Positions 11,165-20,362 of a stretch of DNA of 64,000 nucleotides are shown here, piece after piece. Origin of the DNA: Aeromonas diversa CDC 2478-85 (GTDB lineage: Bacteria; Pseudomonadota; Gammaproteobacteria; Enterobacterales; Aeromonadaceae); the NCBI RefSeq assembly GCF_000819805.1, contig NZ_CDCE01000010.1, positions 19,246 to 83,245 on the forward strand, written 5' to 3'. Both the position numbers and the translations under genes were made by a program. Positions within the stretch are counted from its first letter, which is position 1; each line of letters starts with the position of its first letter. Under the pieces are notes generated by a model, which saw nothing but the letters and a program-made list of their open reading frames with translations, did not search any database and was not told the origin of the DNA.

Positions 11165-11590
11165 ATGCGTATTCGAGAGGCCGAGCAGGCCGATGAGGTG
11201 GCGTTGGCGCGCCTCTTTCTGCGTGAACGGCGCAATACCTTTCACTGGGTGGCGGGGCATCACTTTCGCCTCGAGGAGTGGGCCGAGCAGAGTGCCGGTG
11301 AGCGGGTCTGGCTCGCCGAGCGCGGAGAGCGGATCGTCGGTCTGGTCAGTCTGTGGCCGGCGGATCGCTTTATTCACCACCTCTACGTCGAGGAGGAGAG
11401 TCGTGGTCAGGGGGTGGGGCGTGCCCTGCTCGAGCGAGCGCTGGCAACGGGCTCGGGTCCTGCCTCTCTCAAGGTGAGCGAAAGCAACTGGGCAGCCATC
11501 GGCTTTTATCATCGTCTCGGTTGGCAGGATGACTGGGAGCGGGGTGAGTGTCCGTTAACCGGGCCCTGGCGGCGGCTGGTGTTGCCCTGA
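11165..11590 (+). CDS. GNAT family N-acetyltransferase
   Basis: 141 residues from ATG 11165, which lies just after GAGGGATCACCG. The acetyl-CoA site is clear: LYVEEESRGQGVGRALLERA (motif A), followed by ESNWAAIGFYHRLGWQ (motif B). These show a single GNAT domain; the acceptor cannot be told. The frame is open from 11066, but the upstream part lacks GNAT character. A hairpin terminator shared with the convergent metalloprotease follows. Confidence 0.85.
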   Translation: MRIREAEQADEVALARLFLRERRNTFHWVAGHHFRLEEWAEQSAGERVWLAERGERIVGLVSLWPADRFIHHLYVEEESRGQGVGRALLERALATGSGPASLKVSESNWAAIGFYHRLGWQDDWERGECPLTGPWRRLVLP

Positions 11591-11647
11591 GAGGGGGCCT
11601 GATGCCATCGAACAAGTAGCACACGGTGGCGGTAGACAGATAAACAA

Positions 11648-11669
11648 GAGGGGCGCAACTGCGCCCCTC
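11648..11669. terminator. Bidirectional terminator between convergent genes
   Basis: A perfect 9-bp stem GAGGGGCGC / GCGCCCCTC with a 4-base loop, sitting between the GNAT stop and the metalloprotease stop. TCTCTT follows on the plus strand and TGTTTA on the minus strand. Confidence 0.75.
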
Positions 11670-11695
11670 ATCTCTTCTGATAGCCTGTGAAGCCG

Positions 11696-14600
11696 TCAGT
11701 TTCTTATATTGATGTTGATGCTGAGGCTGTTGTTCGTGGTCGCAGGAATCGAGTCAAGCGGCTCAGTCAGTCCATTGTACAGGCTCTGGTTATTGCTCTG
11801 GGCCAGTACGAAGGCGACCAGGGCCCGCTCGCCGCGCCAGAAACTGCGCTCGTCAGCACTCAGGGCACTGTCATTGGCGTTGCTGCGGATCTGCGTGCTC
11901 CACTGGGAAATCCAGCCGATGATCTCTTCCCAGTACGCCGGCTTGATGGCCTTGCTCACCCCGTCAAAGGCAGCCCATGCCTGTTGCAGTTGGCTGTCGG
12001 AGTAGAACTTACCACTACCCAGGCTATAACCACCGTTCGAGGCGTTGAGTGCTTGCAGGGCGACACCATAAGGCTTGCCGCTCAGCCATGCCGTGGCCAG
12101 GTGATCGAGCATCGCCTTATCCAGGTTGATAGCCGCCTTGGCCATGGCCAGACGCTGTTCGGCACTGAACAGATTGCGAATGTTCTGAGTGGTGACCACG
12201 TCCCCGTAGGCGGCCGCCAGGCGCTGCTGATAGGCAGGCGTGTTGACGGTGTCAAACAGTGCCTTGATGCCCTGATTGGTCGCCCCATCGAACAGCAGGT
12301 TGGTGCTCTCCCAAGCCAGCACATTGCTGCTGTCAAAGCTGAACTTCCTGCCCTTGTAGTCCAGGCTACGCTCTGCCGGCTGCTCGGTAGAGGCGAGCGG
12401 CAGGGAGACATACTCGACCAGACGGCGGGAGTTCTCTTTTTGCAGGCTGTCGCCGGTATGGCCCCAGTTGATGATCTGGCCCAGCATTGCCTTGGTCAGG
12501 CGTGCATTGGAGGTGGATTCCAGTTTGAAGTAGTTGGCCAGCACCGCCAGCGAGGGATTCAACCCTTCCAGAGTGCGTTTGCTATCCCAGCGATACGGGC
12601 TGAAGGGAGAGACCTGATTGCCGTCCTTGTTCACGAAGACCGGCTGTTCGGGCTGCGCTTCTCCCAGCACCATGGCTCGGACCTGTTTCTTGAGGCGTTC
12701 TTCAACGCCGGGCAGATCGACCAGGGCCAACGCGTCACCGTTCTCGGTCCAGCGGCGGGTGTCACGGCTCACCAGATACTTCATGGCGATCAGCTTGTCA
12801 GGCCAGGCACCCAGCACATCCCGCTCGTTAGAGTAGGGGTGGTTGGGATCGTTGGGGCTGACAGAATCGAGCGGGACCCCATCACGGGTTTCAGAAAGAA
12901 CCTGATAACCCTTGTCATGCTTGGCCAGAGCCTCGCTGAAGCCTGGTTCGAAGCAGCTGCCGGGGAAGGATTGACCGGCCGGCATGTCGAACTTCACCTC
13001 GCCATAGAGCTTGGTGAGGGGAATCTGGCTGATGCTGCCACTGCTCTCCTTGACCTCACACACCTTGTCCGGGCGGGCGATCACGTCCAGCATGAAGTCG
13101 GCTGAATCCATGGCGGCGCGGCCATAGGCGCAGAACCAGGCATCGCTCGGCGCCGCAGCGCTCGGGTTGCAATAGCGGGGGTTGGTCACGATGGAGCTCA
13201 GGAATTCACCCGGCTGTTCGTCGCCCGAACCATAGGCGTTGCGGAAGATGGTATCGATACGCTCGAAGTCTTCGATGAAGTCACGGGCTTCGGAGAACTC
13301 GTTCAGGCGGCCGACGGTGTACCCCAGGATGCTGCTATCCCAAAACTCCTGCTTGTCGAGGCGAGTGTTGCGGCGCTCATAGCTGTCGATGTAGTTCTGA
13401 CGACGGAAGTCCATGATCTCGCTGAGGTTGGTCCCTTCATCGAAGCGCTTGCAGTTGCTGTTGAGAGAGACGTTGCCATCGGTACAGAAGTCATAGGGTT
13501 TGCGCGCCAGGCTGCCCTTCTTGAGCTGATCCTGGAAGGAGCTGTCGAGACTCTGCCAGGAGCTCAGGCTTTCACCCTTGTCGAGCAGGCTCTTGACCGC
13601 ATTGAGCTGGCCGTAGCGAACCGATGCACTGTTGTTGAGATAGGCGAGATCCAGCTCGTGCAGCGGCAGCAGCACGGTCGGACGCGAGCCGGCTGGCTTG
13701 CCATTGGCATCCTTGGGGGCATCGCCGTAGGGCACTTCGAGCTGACGGGCATAGGCAAAGCGCAGGGCGGCGCGATCGTAGGGCCCGAAGATGGGCAGCT
13801 CGTCAAACTCGGAGGCCGCATAGTCCATGATGGAGCTGTAGGCCGGCACATGCTGCAGCCCCAGGCTCTTGGCCTCTTGCGGACTGTAGAAGTTCTTCTT
13901 GTCGCGTGAACCGGCGAAGTTATGGCGCAGGCCCAGGTTGTGACCGAGCTCGTGGACCAGGGTGGAGCGGTACATGTGGGCGGCGATGGCGTCGCTGATG
14001 CGCGTACGCTGCTCTTCGTCGAGGGCCTTCCACTTCTTCAGACGGGTCTTGGCCTCGTCCTCATAGAGGCTGGCATCCTGATAGTCGATGCCGGAGACCA
14101 GACCCTTGCTGGTGGCGGAAACCCAGATGGCCTCTTCACCGAAGGCATTGTTCTCGGACCAGCGCTTGAGACGTTCGGCATTGGCCTTGGCCAGGGTTTG
14201 CAGATCGCTATCCTGGTTGACCGGGGTGATGCCGAGAGTGGCCTTCTCCTTGCGCATGGGCTGCTGGGCGAAGCTCTTCTCCACCTGGGCCACCTGCTGC
14301 TCTGAGAGATCGAACCCGGCGCTCATGGCATTAGCCTGGTCGCTCAGCTTGGCCAGGTCGACCCCCGCCATGATGCCATCGGCCTTGAACTCCTGGCGAT
14401 TGAAGCGGCGCGCCAGATCGTTCCAGACCCTGGGCACAGAGGTCTTGATCACGCCGGAGTACTGGTTCACGTGCGCCTTGACGATCTCGCCTGTGAGGGG
14501 GTTGGCGACCGAGGGACCGTAGCCGAGCAGGCCGTTGGCCAGGGGGCGGTCGATCAGGTTGATCATGCTGACGCGCAGATCGCCGACCTGGCGGCCAGCG

Positions 14601-15595
14601 GGGGCCGTCGGGTTGACGATCTTGAGCGGAGGCACACCGGTGCCGGCCAGAGACTGGTTGATATGGTGCACCGCGTCCATGGTCACATCGAGGAAGAGCT
14701 TGTTCTCCGGCTTGAAGAAGGTGTCGCTCAGGTAGTAGTCGATGGTGGCCTTGTCCGGGTTGAAGCGGTTGAGGTAGGCGCGCTTGCTGCCATCGGTGGC
14801 AGAGCCCTGCTGATCGAGCTTGTCAAAATCAGAGGTGAAGAAGCCAAACTCGCTCTCGTCATCCGGTGCATAGCGGATCGGCTTGTAGCCGGCAGAGGCG
14901 ATCTTGTCGAGCTTGACCAGGGAGTAGTAGAAGCTGGTGGTAAAGGAGAGATCGCTCAGGCTCTGGTTGTAGTGATCGTCCAGGTTGCTGCGGTTGACGG
15001 TAAAGGTGCGCTCGAGCTCGACGTTGATGACGCCCTTCTCGGCATCCATCTCCCAACGCACCACGCGGGGGTCGGCGGTTTCGCTGATGCTGTCGTTGTT
15101 GTACCAGAGATCGATGGTGTTGATCTCGTGTCCCTTGAGATCCTTGAAGACGGGATGGAAGAACTGCTTCTTGTCCCAGGTGACGTTCTTGTCGGTGTTT
15201 TCTTCTTCCTTACGGGTGCACTCACCGTAGGAGTCTTCGGCGCAGCGATAGTCCCGATAGTCGCCCGGAATGGTGAGCACGGGGGCGACGTCGTTCCAGC
15301 GCGGGGGCTGACCGGGCGCCGTGGTGTCACGGTCCACTTCGACCACACGCAGTCCCTCTTCGACGAACTGCAGACGGACGACCTTCTCATCGCCCTGGAA
15401 GAAGGGGTCCATGTTGACCGCGTAGCGGGGCGCATCGGCGGTGGAGGGCACGTAGAGCCACAGCTCGCCGGTATCGAAGGCGCGCCATGCCTGCTGTTCG
15501 GCCGCCTTGGGGACCTCTTTGTAGGGTTCGTCGCCTGCGCCGCAGCCGAGCAGCAGCATGCTCACCGATGCTGCTATCAGTGTTTGCCTGAACAT
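11696..15595 (-). CDS. Large zinc-dependent metalloprotease lipoprotein (metzincin-like)
   Basis: 1299 residues. The signal peptide ends in the lipobox LLLGC. The extended zinc motif HELGHNLGLRHNF lies near residues 547-559, and a Met-turn (SSIMDY) follows about 35 residues later, which together define a metzincin fold. The flanking regions resemble the DUF5117/DUF4953 zinc-protease families. Target and role are unknown. It is translated from ATG 15595 after AGGAAAGGAAACCCTT, 33 bases behind an outer-membrane barrel gene, so the two are likely co-expressed on the cell surface. Confidence 0.85.
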   Translation of the reverse strand: MFRQTLIAASVSMLLLGCGAGDEPYKEVPKAAEQQAWRAFDTGELWLYVPSTADAPRYAVNMDPFFQGDEKVVRLQFVEEGLRVVEVDRDTTAPGQPPRWNDVAPVLTIPGDYRDYRCAEDSYGECTRKEEENTDKNVTWDKKQFFHPVFKDLKGHEINTIDLWYNNDSISETADPRVVRWEMDAEKGVINVELERTFTVNRSNLDDHYNQSLSDLSFTTSFYYSLVKLDKIASAGYKPIRYAPDDESEFGFFTSDFDKLDQQGSATDGSKRAYLNRFNPDKATIDYYLSDTFFKPENKLFLDVTMDAVHHINQSLAGTGVPPLKIVNPTAPAGRQVGDLRVSMINLIDRPLANGLLGYGPSVANPLTGEIVKAHVNQYSGVIKTSVPRVWNDLARRFNRQEFKADGIMAGVDLAKLSDQANAMSAGFDLSEQQVAQVEKSFAQQPMRKEKATLGITPVNQDSDLQTLAKANAERLKRWSENNAFGEEAIWVSATSKGLVSGIDYQDASLYEDEAKTRLKKWKALDEEQRTRISDAIAAHMYRSTLVHELGHNLGLRHNFAGSRDKKNFYSPQEAKSLGLQHVPAYSSIMDYAASEFDELPIFGPYDRAALRFAYARQLEVPYGDAPKDANGKPAGSRPTVLLPLHELDLAYLNNSASVRYGQLNAVKSLLDKGESLSSWQSLDSSFQDQLKKGSLARKPYDFCTDGNVSLNSNCKRFDEGTNLSEIMDFRRQNYIDSYERRNTRLDKQEFWDSSILGYTVGRLNEFSEARDFIEDFERIDTIFRNAYGSGDEQPGEFLSSIVTNPRYCNPSAAAPSDAWFCAYGRAAMDSADFMLDVIARPDKVCEVKESSGSISQIPLTKLYGEVKFDMPAGQSFPGSCFEPGFSEALAKHDKGYQVLSETRDGVPLDSVSPNDPNHPYSNERDVLGAWPDKLIAMKYLVSRDTRRWTENGDALALVDLPGVEERLKKQVRAMVLGEAQPEQPVFVNKDGNQVSPFSPYRWDSKRTLEGLNPSLAVLANYFKLESTSNARLTKAMLGQIINWGHTGDSLQKENSRRLVEYVSLPLASTEQPAERSLDYKGRKFSFDSSNVLAWESTNLLFDGATNQGIKALFDTVNTPAYQQRLAAAYGDVVTTQNIRNLFSAEQRLAMAKAAINLDKAMLDHLATAWLSGKPYGVALQALNASNGGYSLGSGKFYSDSQLQQAWAAFDGVSKAIKPAYWEEIIGWISQWSTQIRSNANDSALSADERSFWRGERALVAFVLAQSNNQSLYNGLTEPLDSIPATTNNSLSININIRN

Positions 15596-15628
15596 AAGGG
15601 TTTCCTTTCCTTTAGTTTTTTATGGTGG

Positions 15629-16447
15629 TCAGAAGCTGTAAGAGATCAGGGCCGACCAAGTCGCGTTGCGTTTGTCAAACAGCTCGATGGAGCCGGTGCC
15701 GCCACGTTCCAGGTCGTAGACGATGCCCGCATTGGAGTACATCAATCCGATGGACCAGTTGTCGGTCAGGTCGTAATAGACGCTCTCGGCGTGGATGTAG
15801 TCATCCTTCTGGCGAGCGCCCTGATAGGTGCGATGGGAGTTAAAGACCAAGCTGGCGTTGAAACTCCAGCGCTCCCAGCCGGTGTAATCGAGGCTCAGCA
15901 GGTTCTCCAGGGTCCACTCCTTGAGGGAGCGTCCGCCACGGGTCTGATACTCGTGGAAGTTCTTCATCAGCCTGGGTTGCCAGGTGAATTCGAGCCCGTC
16001 CAGCAGATTGGTCAAGTCGATAGAGAGGGGGGTGGCGACCCGCAGTGAGGTGTGCAGATCGTCCTTGCGGCTTTGCTCGGACATGGGCAGGCGCAGGCTT
16101 CCATCCAGACCCAGCGTGATGCTCTCGGTCAGGGTGAACAGATCGCTGTTGCCGTACTTGAGCCAGCCATCCTTCCAATATTGCCCCTTGGGGTTATCGA
16201 AGGAGTGGGTGCCGGCCAGGTTGATACTGGCCTTGCTGCCGTTTTCGAAGCGATAGTCGAGTATGCCGTTGAGGCCGGCGGTACGCATCTCGTTGTAGCT
16301 GCCGGGTTCGTAGAAGTTGCTGGTGTAGTCGAACTCCAGCGAGCCGCCCCAGTGGGAGTCGGTTTCACACTCGTTGGCCACCGCCGTGGCGGGCAGAGCC
16401 TGTAGCAGCAGGGCCGCAAGGCCTGCCGTCATGATCCTGATTGTCAT
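15629..16447 (-). CDS. Outer-membrane beta-barrel protein, unknown family
   Basis: 272 residues from ATG 16447, chosen because GGAAG precedes it at 8 bases and a signal peptide (ending ...ATAVA/N) begins there; ATG 16432 lacks a spaced ribosome site. The mature part is a series of amphipathic strands (SLEFDYTSNFYEPG, KASINLAGTHSF, WSFNASLVFNS, NWSIGLMYSNAG) and ends WSALISYSF, a barrel C-terminus. I do not recognise the family. It is the first gene of the operon with the metalloprotease. Confidence 0.75.
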   Translation of the reverse strand: MTIRIMTAGLAALLLQALPATAVANECETDSHWGGSLEFDYTSNFYEPGSYNEMRTAGLNGILDYRFENGSKASINLAGTHSFDNPKGQYWKDGWLKYGNSDLFTLTESITLGLDGSLRLPMSEQSRKDDLHTSLRVATPLSIDLTNLLDGLEFTWQPRLMKNFHEYQTRGGRSLKEWTLENLLSLDYTGWERWSFNASLVFNSHRTYQGARQKDDYIHAESVYYDLTDNWSIGLMYSNAGIVYDLERGGTGSIELFDKRNATWSALISYSF

Positions 16448-16968
16448 TATTGTTGCTTCCATTGCGCCTGAACTTGCCTGCATCTCGGATGCAGGGAAAG
16501 AGGTTCTATCATTGCTCTGTGTGGCCGTCAAACGGATGTTTTTCGAGCGTTAAGGTTATTTTCACTCTTTACTTGTTGCGTTTGTACCGTGATTTTTTTT
16601 ATTGGCAGTTGTTTATTTTGTTTTTTATCTCGTTGATGAAATAAGGTTATTTTTATTGTGTTTAGTGTTAATACTTGAAATGAAGTTTTGTGCTGAAATT
16701 TTGTTGTTCATTGATTTTATATGCTGTTTCATTGTGGGGCTCATTAGGGGCTTTTTTGCTGTGTGGCAGCCATCAGGGTACCGATATCTGGTCGATCTCC
16801 CTGGATCTCGGCGCGAGGGGAGTATGTCTACCCGATAGACCCGGATGTTGACAGGTTTTGTCGTGACCCTGCCGCAGTGCTATTATCTTGCGCTTAATTT
16901 CGCCTAGACGCCCATCATAAGGACGTGATCGTCAACGCATCCCTTCCCAGGCAAGTTGAGGATTACTC
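16448..16968. other. AT-rich intergenic region between divergent barrel operon and MCP
   Basis: 521 bases. From about 16550 to 16770 the sequence is strongly T-rich, far below the GC of its neighbours, with runs of T and many TTG/TTA steps. Two short plus-strand open frames here (from 16441 and 16602) have poor starts and low-complexity hydrophobic translations, so I do not call them genes. A sigma70-type promoter for the MCP is at 16858-16886. Nucleoid-protein silencing would be a fair guess for the AT-rich part. Confidence 0.55.
16858..16886 (+). promoter_or_regulatory. Candidate sigma70 promoter of the MCP gene
   Basis: TTGTCG and TATTAT are separated by exactly 17 bases and lie about 85 bases before the start codon. 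No FliA-type (sigma28) element was seen. Confidence 0.5.
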
Positions 16969-18600
16969 ATGTCATTCAAAGATTTGGCTATCGGCAAGAA
17001 GATTGCCGTGGTCTTTTCCGTCGTCGCCGCCATCAATATGGCATTCGGTATCTATCTGCTCTCCGAGCTCGGCGGTATTCGCAGCCGGGTACTGAACTTC
17101 ACCGACTCGACCCTGCCGAGCGTGCTCTCGGTGGACAAGCTCATCTACGAGATCTCCTACCTGCGCCGCGCCGAGTTCGCCATCCTGACCATTCCTGATC
17201 CTCAGGAGTTGCAGCGTCGCCTGACGCGCCGGGGTGAGACCATTGCCCGTATCGATCGTATGTTTGCCGATTACGAGCGCACCCTAGGTGACGGCCACGA
17301 GCGGCAGGTGTTCGACCGCGCCAAACAGGTGTGGCTGCGCTATCAAGAAGCCCTGCGCCCCTTCGAAAGCGAAGCAATGCGCGGCAACATGCAGGCCGCC
17401 CAGCCCGCCCTGATGAACACCCTCTCCCTGTTCGGCGAGCTCGAGAAGGCGATGGAAGGGCTGGTTGAGGTGAACCTCGGCTTTGTCAGCAACAACCGCA
17501 GCGATCTGCTGGCAACCCTCTCCCTGGTCAGCACCTCAACCCTGGCGAGCCTGGGGGCCATGCTCTTCTTCATGGTGGTGATGACCTGGTTCTTGAGCCG
17601 TCAGATCTGCCAGCCCCTCAGTGCCGTGGTTCAGCTCTCCAACGACATAGCGCGCGGCGATCTGACGACGCGCATCGATCGCCGTGCCATCGGCAACGAC
17701 GAACTGGGCCGCCTGGCCGACGCCTCGCTCGCCATGCAGGATAACCTGCGCCGGCTCATCGAAGAGGTGGTGGCCGCCGTCACCCAGCTCGGCACTTCCA
17801 TCGAGGAAGTGAGCGCCGTCTCCGAGCAGACCTCGGGGGGCGTGCGTGCCCAACAAGCCGAGATCACCCAGGTCGCGGCCGCCATGACCCAGATGAAGGC
17901 GACCGTGGCCAACGTGGCCGCCAACACCGAGATCGCCTCCGGCGAGACCAGCGCCACCAGCGAGCTGGTACGCCAGGGGGATCACGACGTGCAAGGGGTG
18001 ATCGTCGCCAACAACCGCCTGGCCGAGCAGATTGGGGAGGCGGGCAGCCTGGTGGTCCAGCTCGAGCAGGAGTCCGGTCGCATCAACATGGTGGTCGATG
18101 TGATCCGCGACATCGCCGAGCAGACCAACCTGCTGGCCCTCAACGCCGCCATCGAGGCGGCCCGCGCCGGTGAGTCCGGTCGTGGCTTCGCCGTGGTGGC
18201 GGACGAGGTACGCACCCTGGCCGGTCGTACCCAATCTTCCACCGGCGAGATAGCCCGGATCATCGAGTCCTTGCAGCAGCGGGCCAACGCGGTGCGTCAG
18301 GTGACCGATCTCAGTCGTGAGATGATCGAAGAGTGTGTGACTCAGAGTGAGCGTACCGGCGCCGGCATCCGCCGCATCGCCGAGGCGGCGACCAAGATTG
18401 CCGACATGGGGATCCAGATCGCCAGCGCCTGCGGAGAGCAGGACGCGGTCTCCGACGAGCTGAGCCGCAATGTGGAGCGGATCAACGACTCGGCCAGCGA
18501 GGTGGCCCAGGGGGCCCAGCATACGGCGAGCGCCTGTGTCGAGCTGAGCCAACTGGCCGCGGGCCTGCAGCAGACGGTCAGTCGTTTCCGCCTGGTCTGA
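16969..18600 (+). CDS. Methyl-accepting chemotaxis protein
   Basis: 543 residues. Membrane segment 1 spans about residues 10-32; a four-helix-type periplasmic domain follows to about 185; membrane segment 2 is about 187-210; then comes a HAMP domain (ISxPL-like CQPLSAVVQLSNDIARGDLTTRI) and the signalling hairpin with the invariant tip [20 protein letters not shown]. It senses an unknown ligand or force and controls CheA. It ends in a Rho-independent terminator and is monocistronic. Confidence 0.95.
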   Translation: MSFKDLAIGKKIAVVFSVVAAINMAFGIYLLSELGGIRSRVLNFTDSTLPSVLSVDKLIYEISYLRRAEFAILTIPDPQELQRRLTRRGETIARIDRMFADYERTLGDGHERQVFDRAKQVWLRYQEALRPFESEAMRGNMQAAQPALMNTLSLFGELEKAMEGLVEVNLGFVSNNRSDLLATLSLVSTSTLASLGAMLFFMVVMTWFLSRQICQPLSAVVQLSNDIARGDLTTRIDRRAIGNDELGRLADASLAMQDNLRRLIEEVVAAVTQLGTSIEEVSAVSEQTSGGVRAQQAEITQVAAAMTQMKATVANVAANTEIASGETSATSELVRQGDHDVQGVIVANNRLAEQIGEAGSLVVQLEQESGRINMVVDVIRDIAEQTNLLALNAAIEAARAGESGRGFAVVADEVRTLAGRTQSSTGEIARIIESLQQRANAVRQVTDLSREMIEECVTQSERTGAGIRRIAEAATKIADMGIQIASACGEQDAVSDELSRNVERINDSASEVAQGAQHTASACVELSQLAAGLQQTVSRFRLV

Positions 18601-18616
18601 TCACCGAACAATATAA

Positions 18617-18644
18617 AGAGCCGCCCATGGGGCGGCTTTTTTTA
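18617..18644 (+). terminator. Intrinsic terminator after MCP
   Basis: The stem AGCCGCCC / GGGCGGCT, with a short loop, is followed by seven T. Confidence 0.88.
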
Positions 18645-18733
18645 TCCCAAGGGTTGTGCTGTTGGGAGTCATTTTGGTACCAATGAAGGCTTTCCCTACG
18701 AACATTCGCCCGATAGCGCGACAAGGAGTCTGT

Positions 18734-19939
18734 ATGCGCCTGCCCCCCTTTCCCCCGCTGGTCTGGATCGTGATCTTGGGCACCTTCATGGTGCGCACCA
18801 GTTTCTTCATGGTCTGGCCCTTCCTCTCCATCCTGCTCTACCGGGAGTATGGTCTCTCGGCGTCCGGCATCGGGATGCTGCTGGGTGGCGCGGCCGTGCT
18901 CTCCTGCCTTATCGGCTTCTACGTTGGCTGGCTCTCCGACCGGCTCGGCCGGCGCACCATACTGCTGCTCGGCTGCGCCCTGTCATGTGGCGCCTACCTG
19001 TTGCTCGGATTTGGGCACTCCCTCTGGCTCATCGCCCTCGGGGTGTTTGGTTCGGGCCTCTCGTACGCCTTCATCGACACCCCGGGCAAGGCGCTGATGG
19101 GGGATCTGCTACCCGAGAAGGCGCAGCGCGAGCTGGCCCAGCACCTGCGCTACTTCCTGCTCAACGTGGGGGCGGGGGTCGGCCCCCTCATCGGCGTCAT
19201 GGTGGGGCTGGGTGCGCGCCAGGAGACCTTCGTGGTGACGGCCGCCAGCTATGGCCTGCTCGGCATCGCCTTCTTGCTTGGCTTTCGCCGCGACTGCGCC
19301 GGTCGGCCGGATACCGGCCTCACCCTGGGGGCCATGCTCAGGGTGGTGGGGCGGGATCGCGCCTTCATGCTGTTCATCCTCGCCAACCTGCTGATGAATC
19401 TGGTCTACGCCCAGGTGGAGTCGCCGCTGATCCAGTACCTGACCCGCGCCGGAGCCCCCGAGGTGGAGACTCTGGTGGCCCTGCTGGTGGCCACCAATGC
19501 GCTCACCATCATCACCTTGCAGTTCCCGCTGCTGCACCTGACCCGGCGCTGGCGGGTGAGCCTGCGGCTGCAGTTCTCCATCTTGCTGATGGCATCGGCC
19601 CAGATGATGTTCGCCCTGTCGAGCCCGGCCCTGCTGTGGCCCTGGCTGGTGGCGATGTTCTTGCTGAGCGTGGGGGAGGCGGTGCTGTTCCCGCTCTTCA
19701 ACGTGCTGATCGACGAAATGGCGCCGGCCCACCTCAAGGGGAGCTACTTCGGGGCCAGTGCCCTGGCCGGGCTCGGTTGGGCGTTCTCGCCTATGGTGGG
19801 AGGCTGGTTCTTGCAAGTGTGGGGCGGCCCGGCCCTGTTCGCCGTGATGACCGCGATCTGCATACTGGTGTTTGCCCTCTACGGGATGGGTAGCCGGGAG
19901 GCGCGTCCGTCGGCCGGGCCTGCCGGCTGCGAAGATTAG
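18734..19939 (+). CDS. MFS transporter
   Basis: 401 residues and about twelve hydrophobic segments. The loop 2-3 signature is GWLSDRLGRRTILLLG, and a DTPGKALMGDLLPE loop follows membrane segment 4. It resembles MdtH-like drug-efflux carriers, but I would not name a substrate. AAGGAG precedes ATG 18734; the frame is open further upstream without coding character. It converges on ychN with a 4-base overlap. Confidence 0.88.
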   Translation: MRLPPFPPLVWIVILGTFMVRTSFFMVWPFLSILLYREYGLSASGIGMLLGGAAVLSCLIGFYVGWLSDRLGRRTILLLGCALSCGAYLLLGFGHSLWLIALGVFGSGLSYAFIDTPGKALMGDLLPEKAQRELAQHLRYFLLNVGAGVGPLIGVMVGLGARQETFVVTAASYGLLGIAFLLGFRRDCAGRPDTGLTLGAMLRVVGRDRAFMLFILANLLMNLVYAQVESPLIQYLTRAGAPEVETLVALLVATNALTIITLQFPLLHLTRRWRVSLRLQFSILLMASAQMMFALSSPALLWPWLVAMFLLSVGEAVLFPLFNVLIDEMAPAHLKGSYFGASALAGLGWAFSPMVGGWFLQVWGGPALFAVMTAICILVFALYGMGSREARPSAGPAGCED

Positions 19940-20289
19940 AAGGTGAGCACCTTGTCGGCGGCCAGGGTCCAGTCGGCCAGTTCACTCAGGGTGCCTATCT
20001 GCACTCCCTCGATGAGAGGCATGCGGCTCAGGCCACGGCCTTCGGCGCAGGTCTTGCAAAGGCGCACCGGCACCTGCTGGGCGAGCAGGATCTCCAGCAT
20101 CTGGCGCAGGTTGTAGCCCTCGACCGGCGCCTGATCGGGCAGGGCGGCGGTGACCGCATCCGACATCAGGAACAGCTTGAGGGTGACGCCCTCACGCTCG
20201 GCCAGGGTGAGAGAGAGGCGCAAGGCGTTGAACAGGGATTCGCGGCCGTAAGGGGCGCCGCTGGCAATGACGACGATCGATTGAGTCAT
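19936..20289 (-). CDS. ychN: YchN, DsrE/DsrF-like sulfur-relay fold protein
   Basis: 117 residues, the same length as E. coli YchN, with matching landmarks: VIASGAPYGRESLFNALRL at the N-terminus, LFLMSDAVTA, VPVRLCKTCAEGRG with two cysteines, and ADWTLAADKVLTF at the C-terminus. YchN forms a hexamer of the DsrE fold and probably handles persulfide sulfur; the physiological partner is unknown. ATG 20289 fixes the start; the longer upstream frame is a shadow. Confidence 0.92.
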   Translation of the reverse strand: MTQSIVVIASGAPYGRESLFNALRLSLTLAEREGVTLKLFLMSDAVTAALPDQAPVEGYNLRQMLEILLAQQVPVRLCKTCAEGRGLSRMPLIEGVQIGTLSELADWTLAADKVLTF

Positions 20290-20333
20290 GACTGGGTTCC
20301 GGGGGCTGGAAAGTGCCAAGGTTAGCATGTCCA

Positions 20334-20353
20334 GGGAGTGCATAAGCACTCCC
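20334..20353 (-). terminator. Hairpin after the second MCP gene
   Basis: A perfect 8-bp stem GGGAGTGC / GCACTCCC with a 4-base loop lies ten bases past the MCP stop. There is no T-tract, so termination is uncertain. Confidence 0.5.
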
Positions 20354-20362
20354 CGATCACAT

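Noticed and set aside
14471..16048. 525-codon plus-strand frame opposite the metalloprotease and barrel genes
   Set aside because: It crosses the intergenic gap of a real operon on the other strand and has no recognisable motif.
16441..16838. Two small plus-strand genes in the T-rich island
   Set aside because: No ribosome site, low-complexity Phe/Leu translation, and overlap with each other and with the barrel gene's 5' end.
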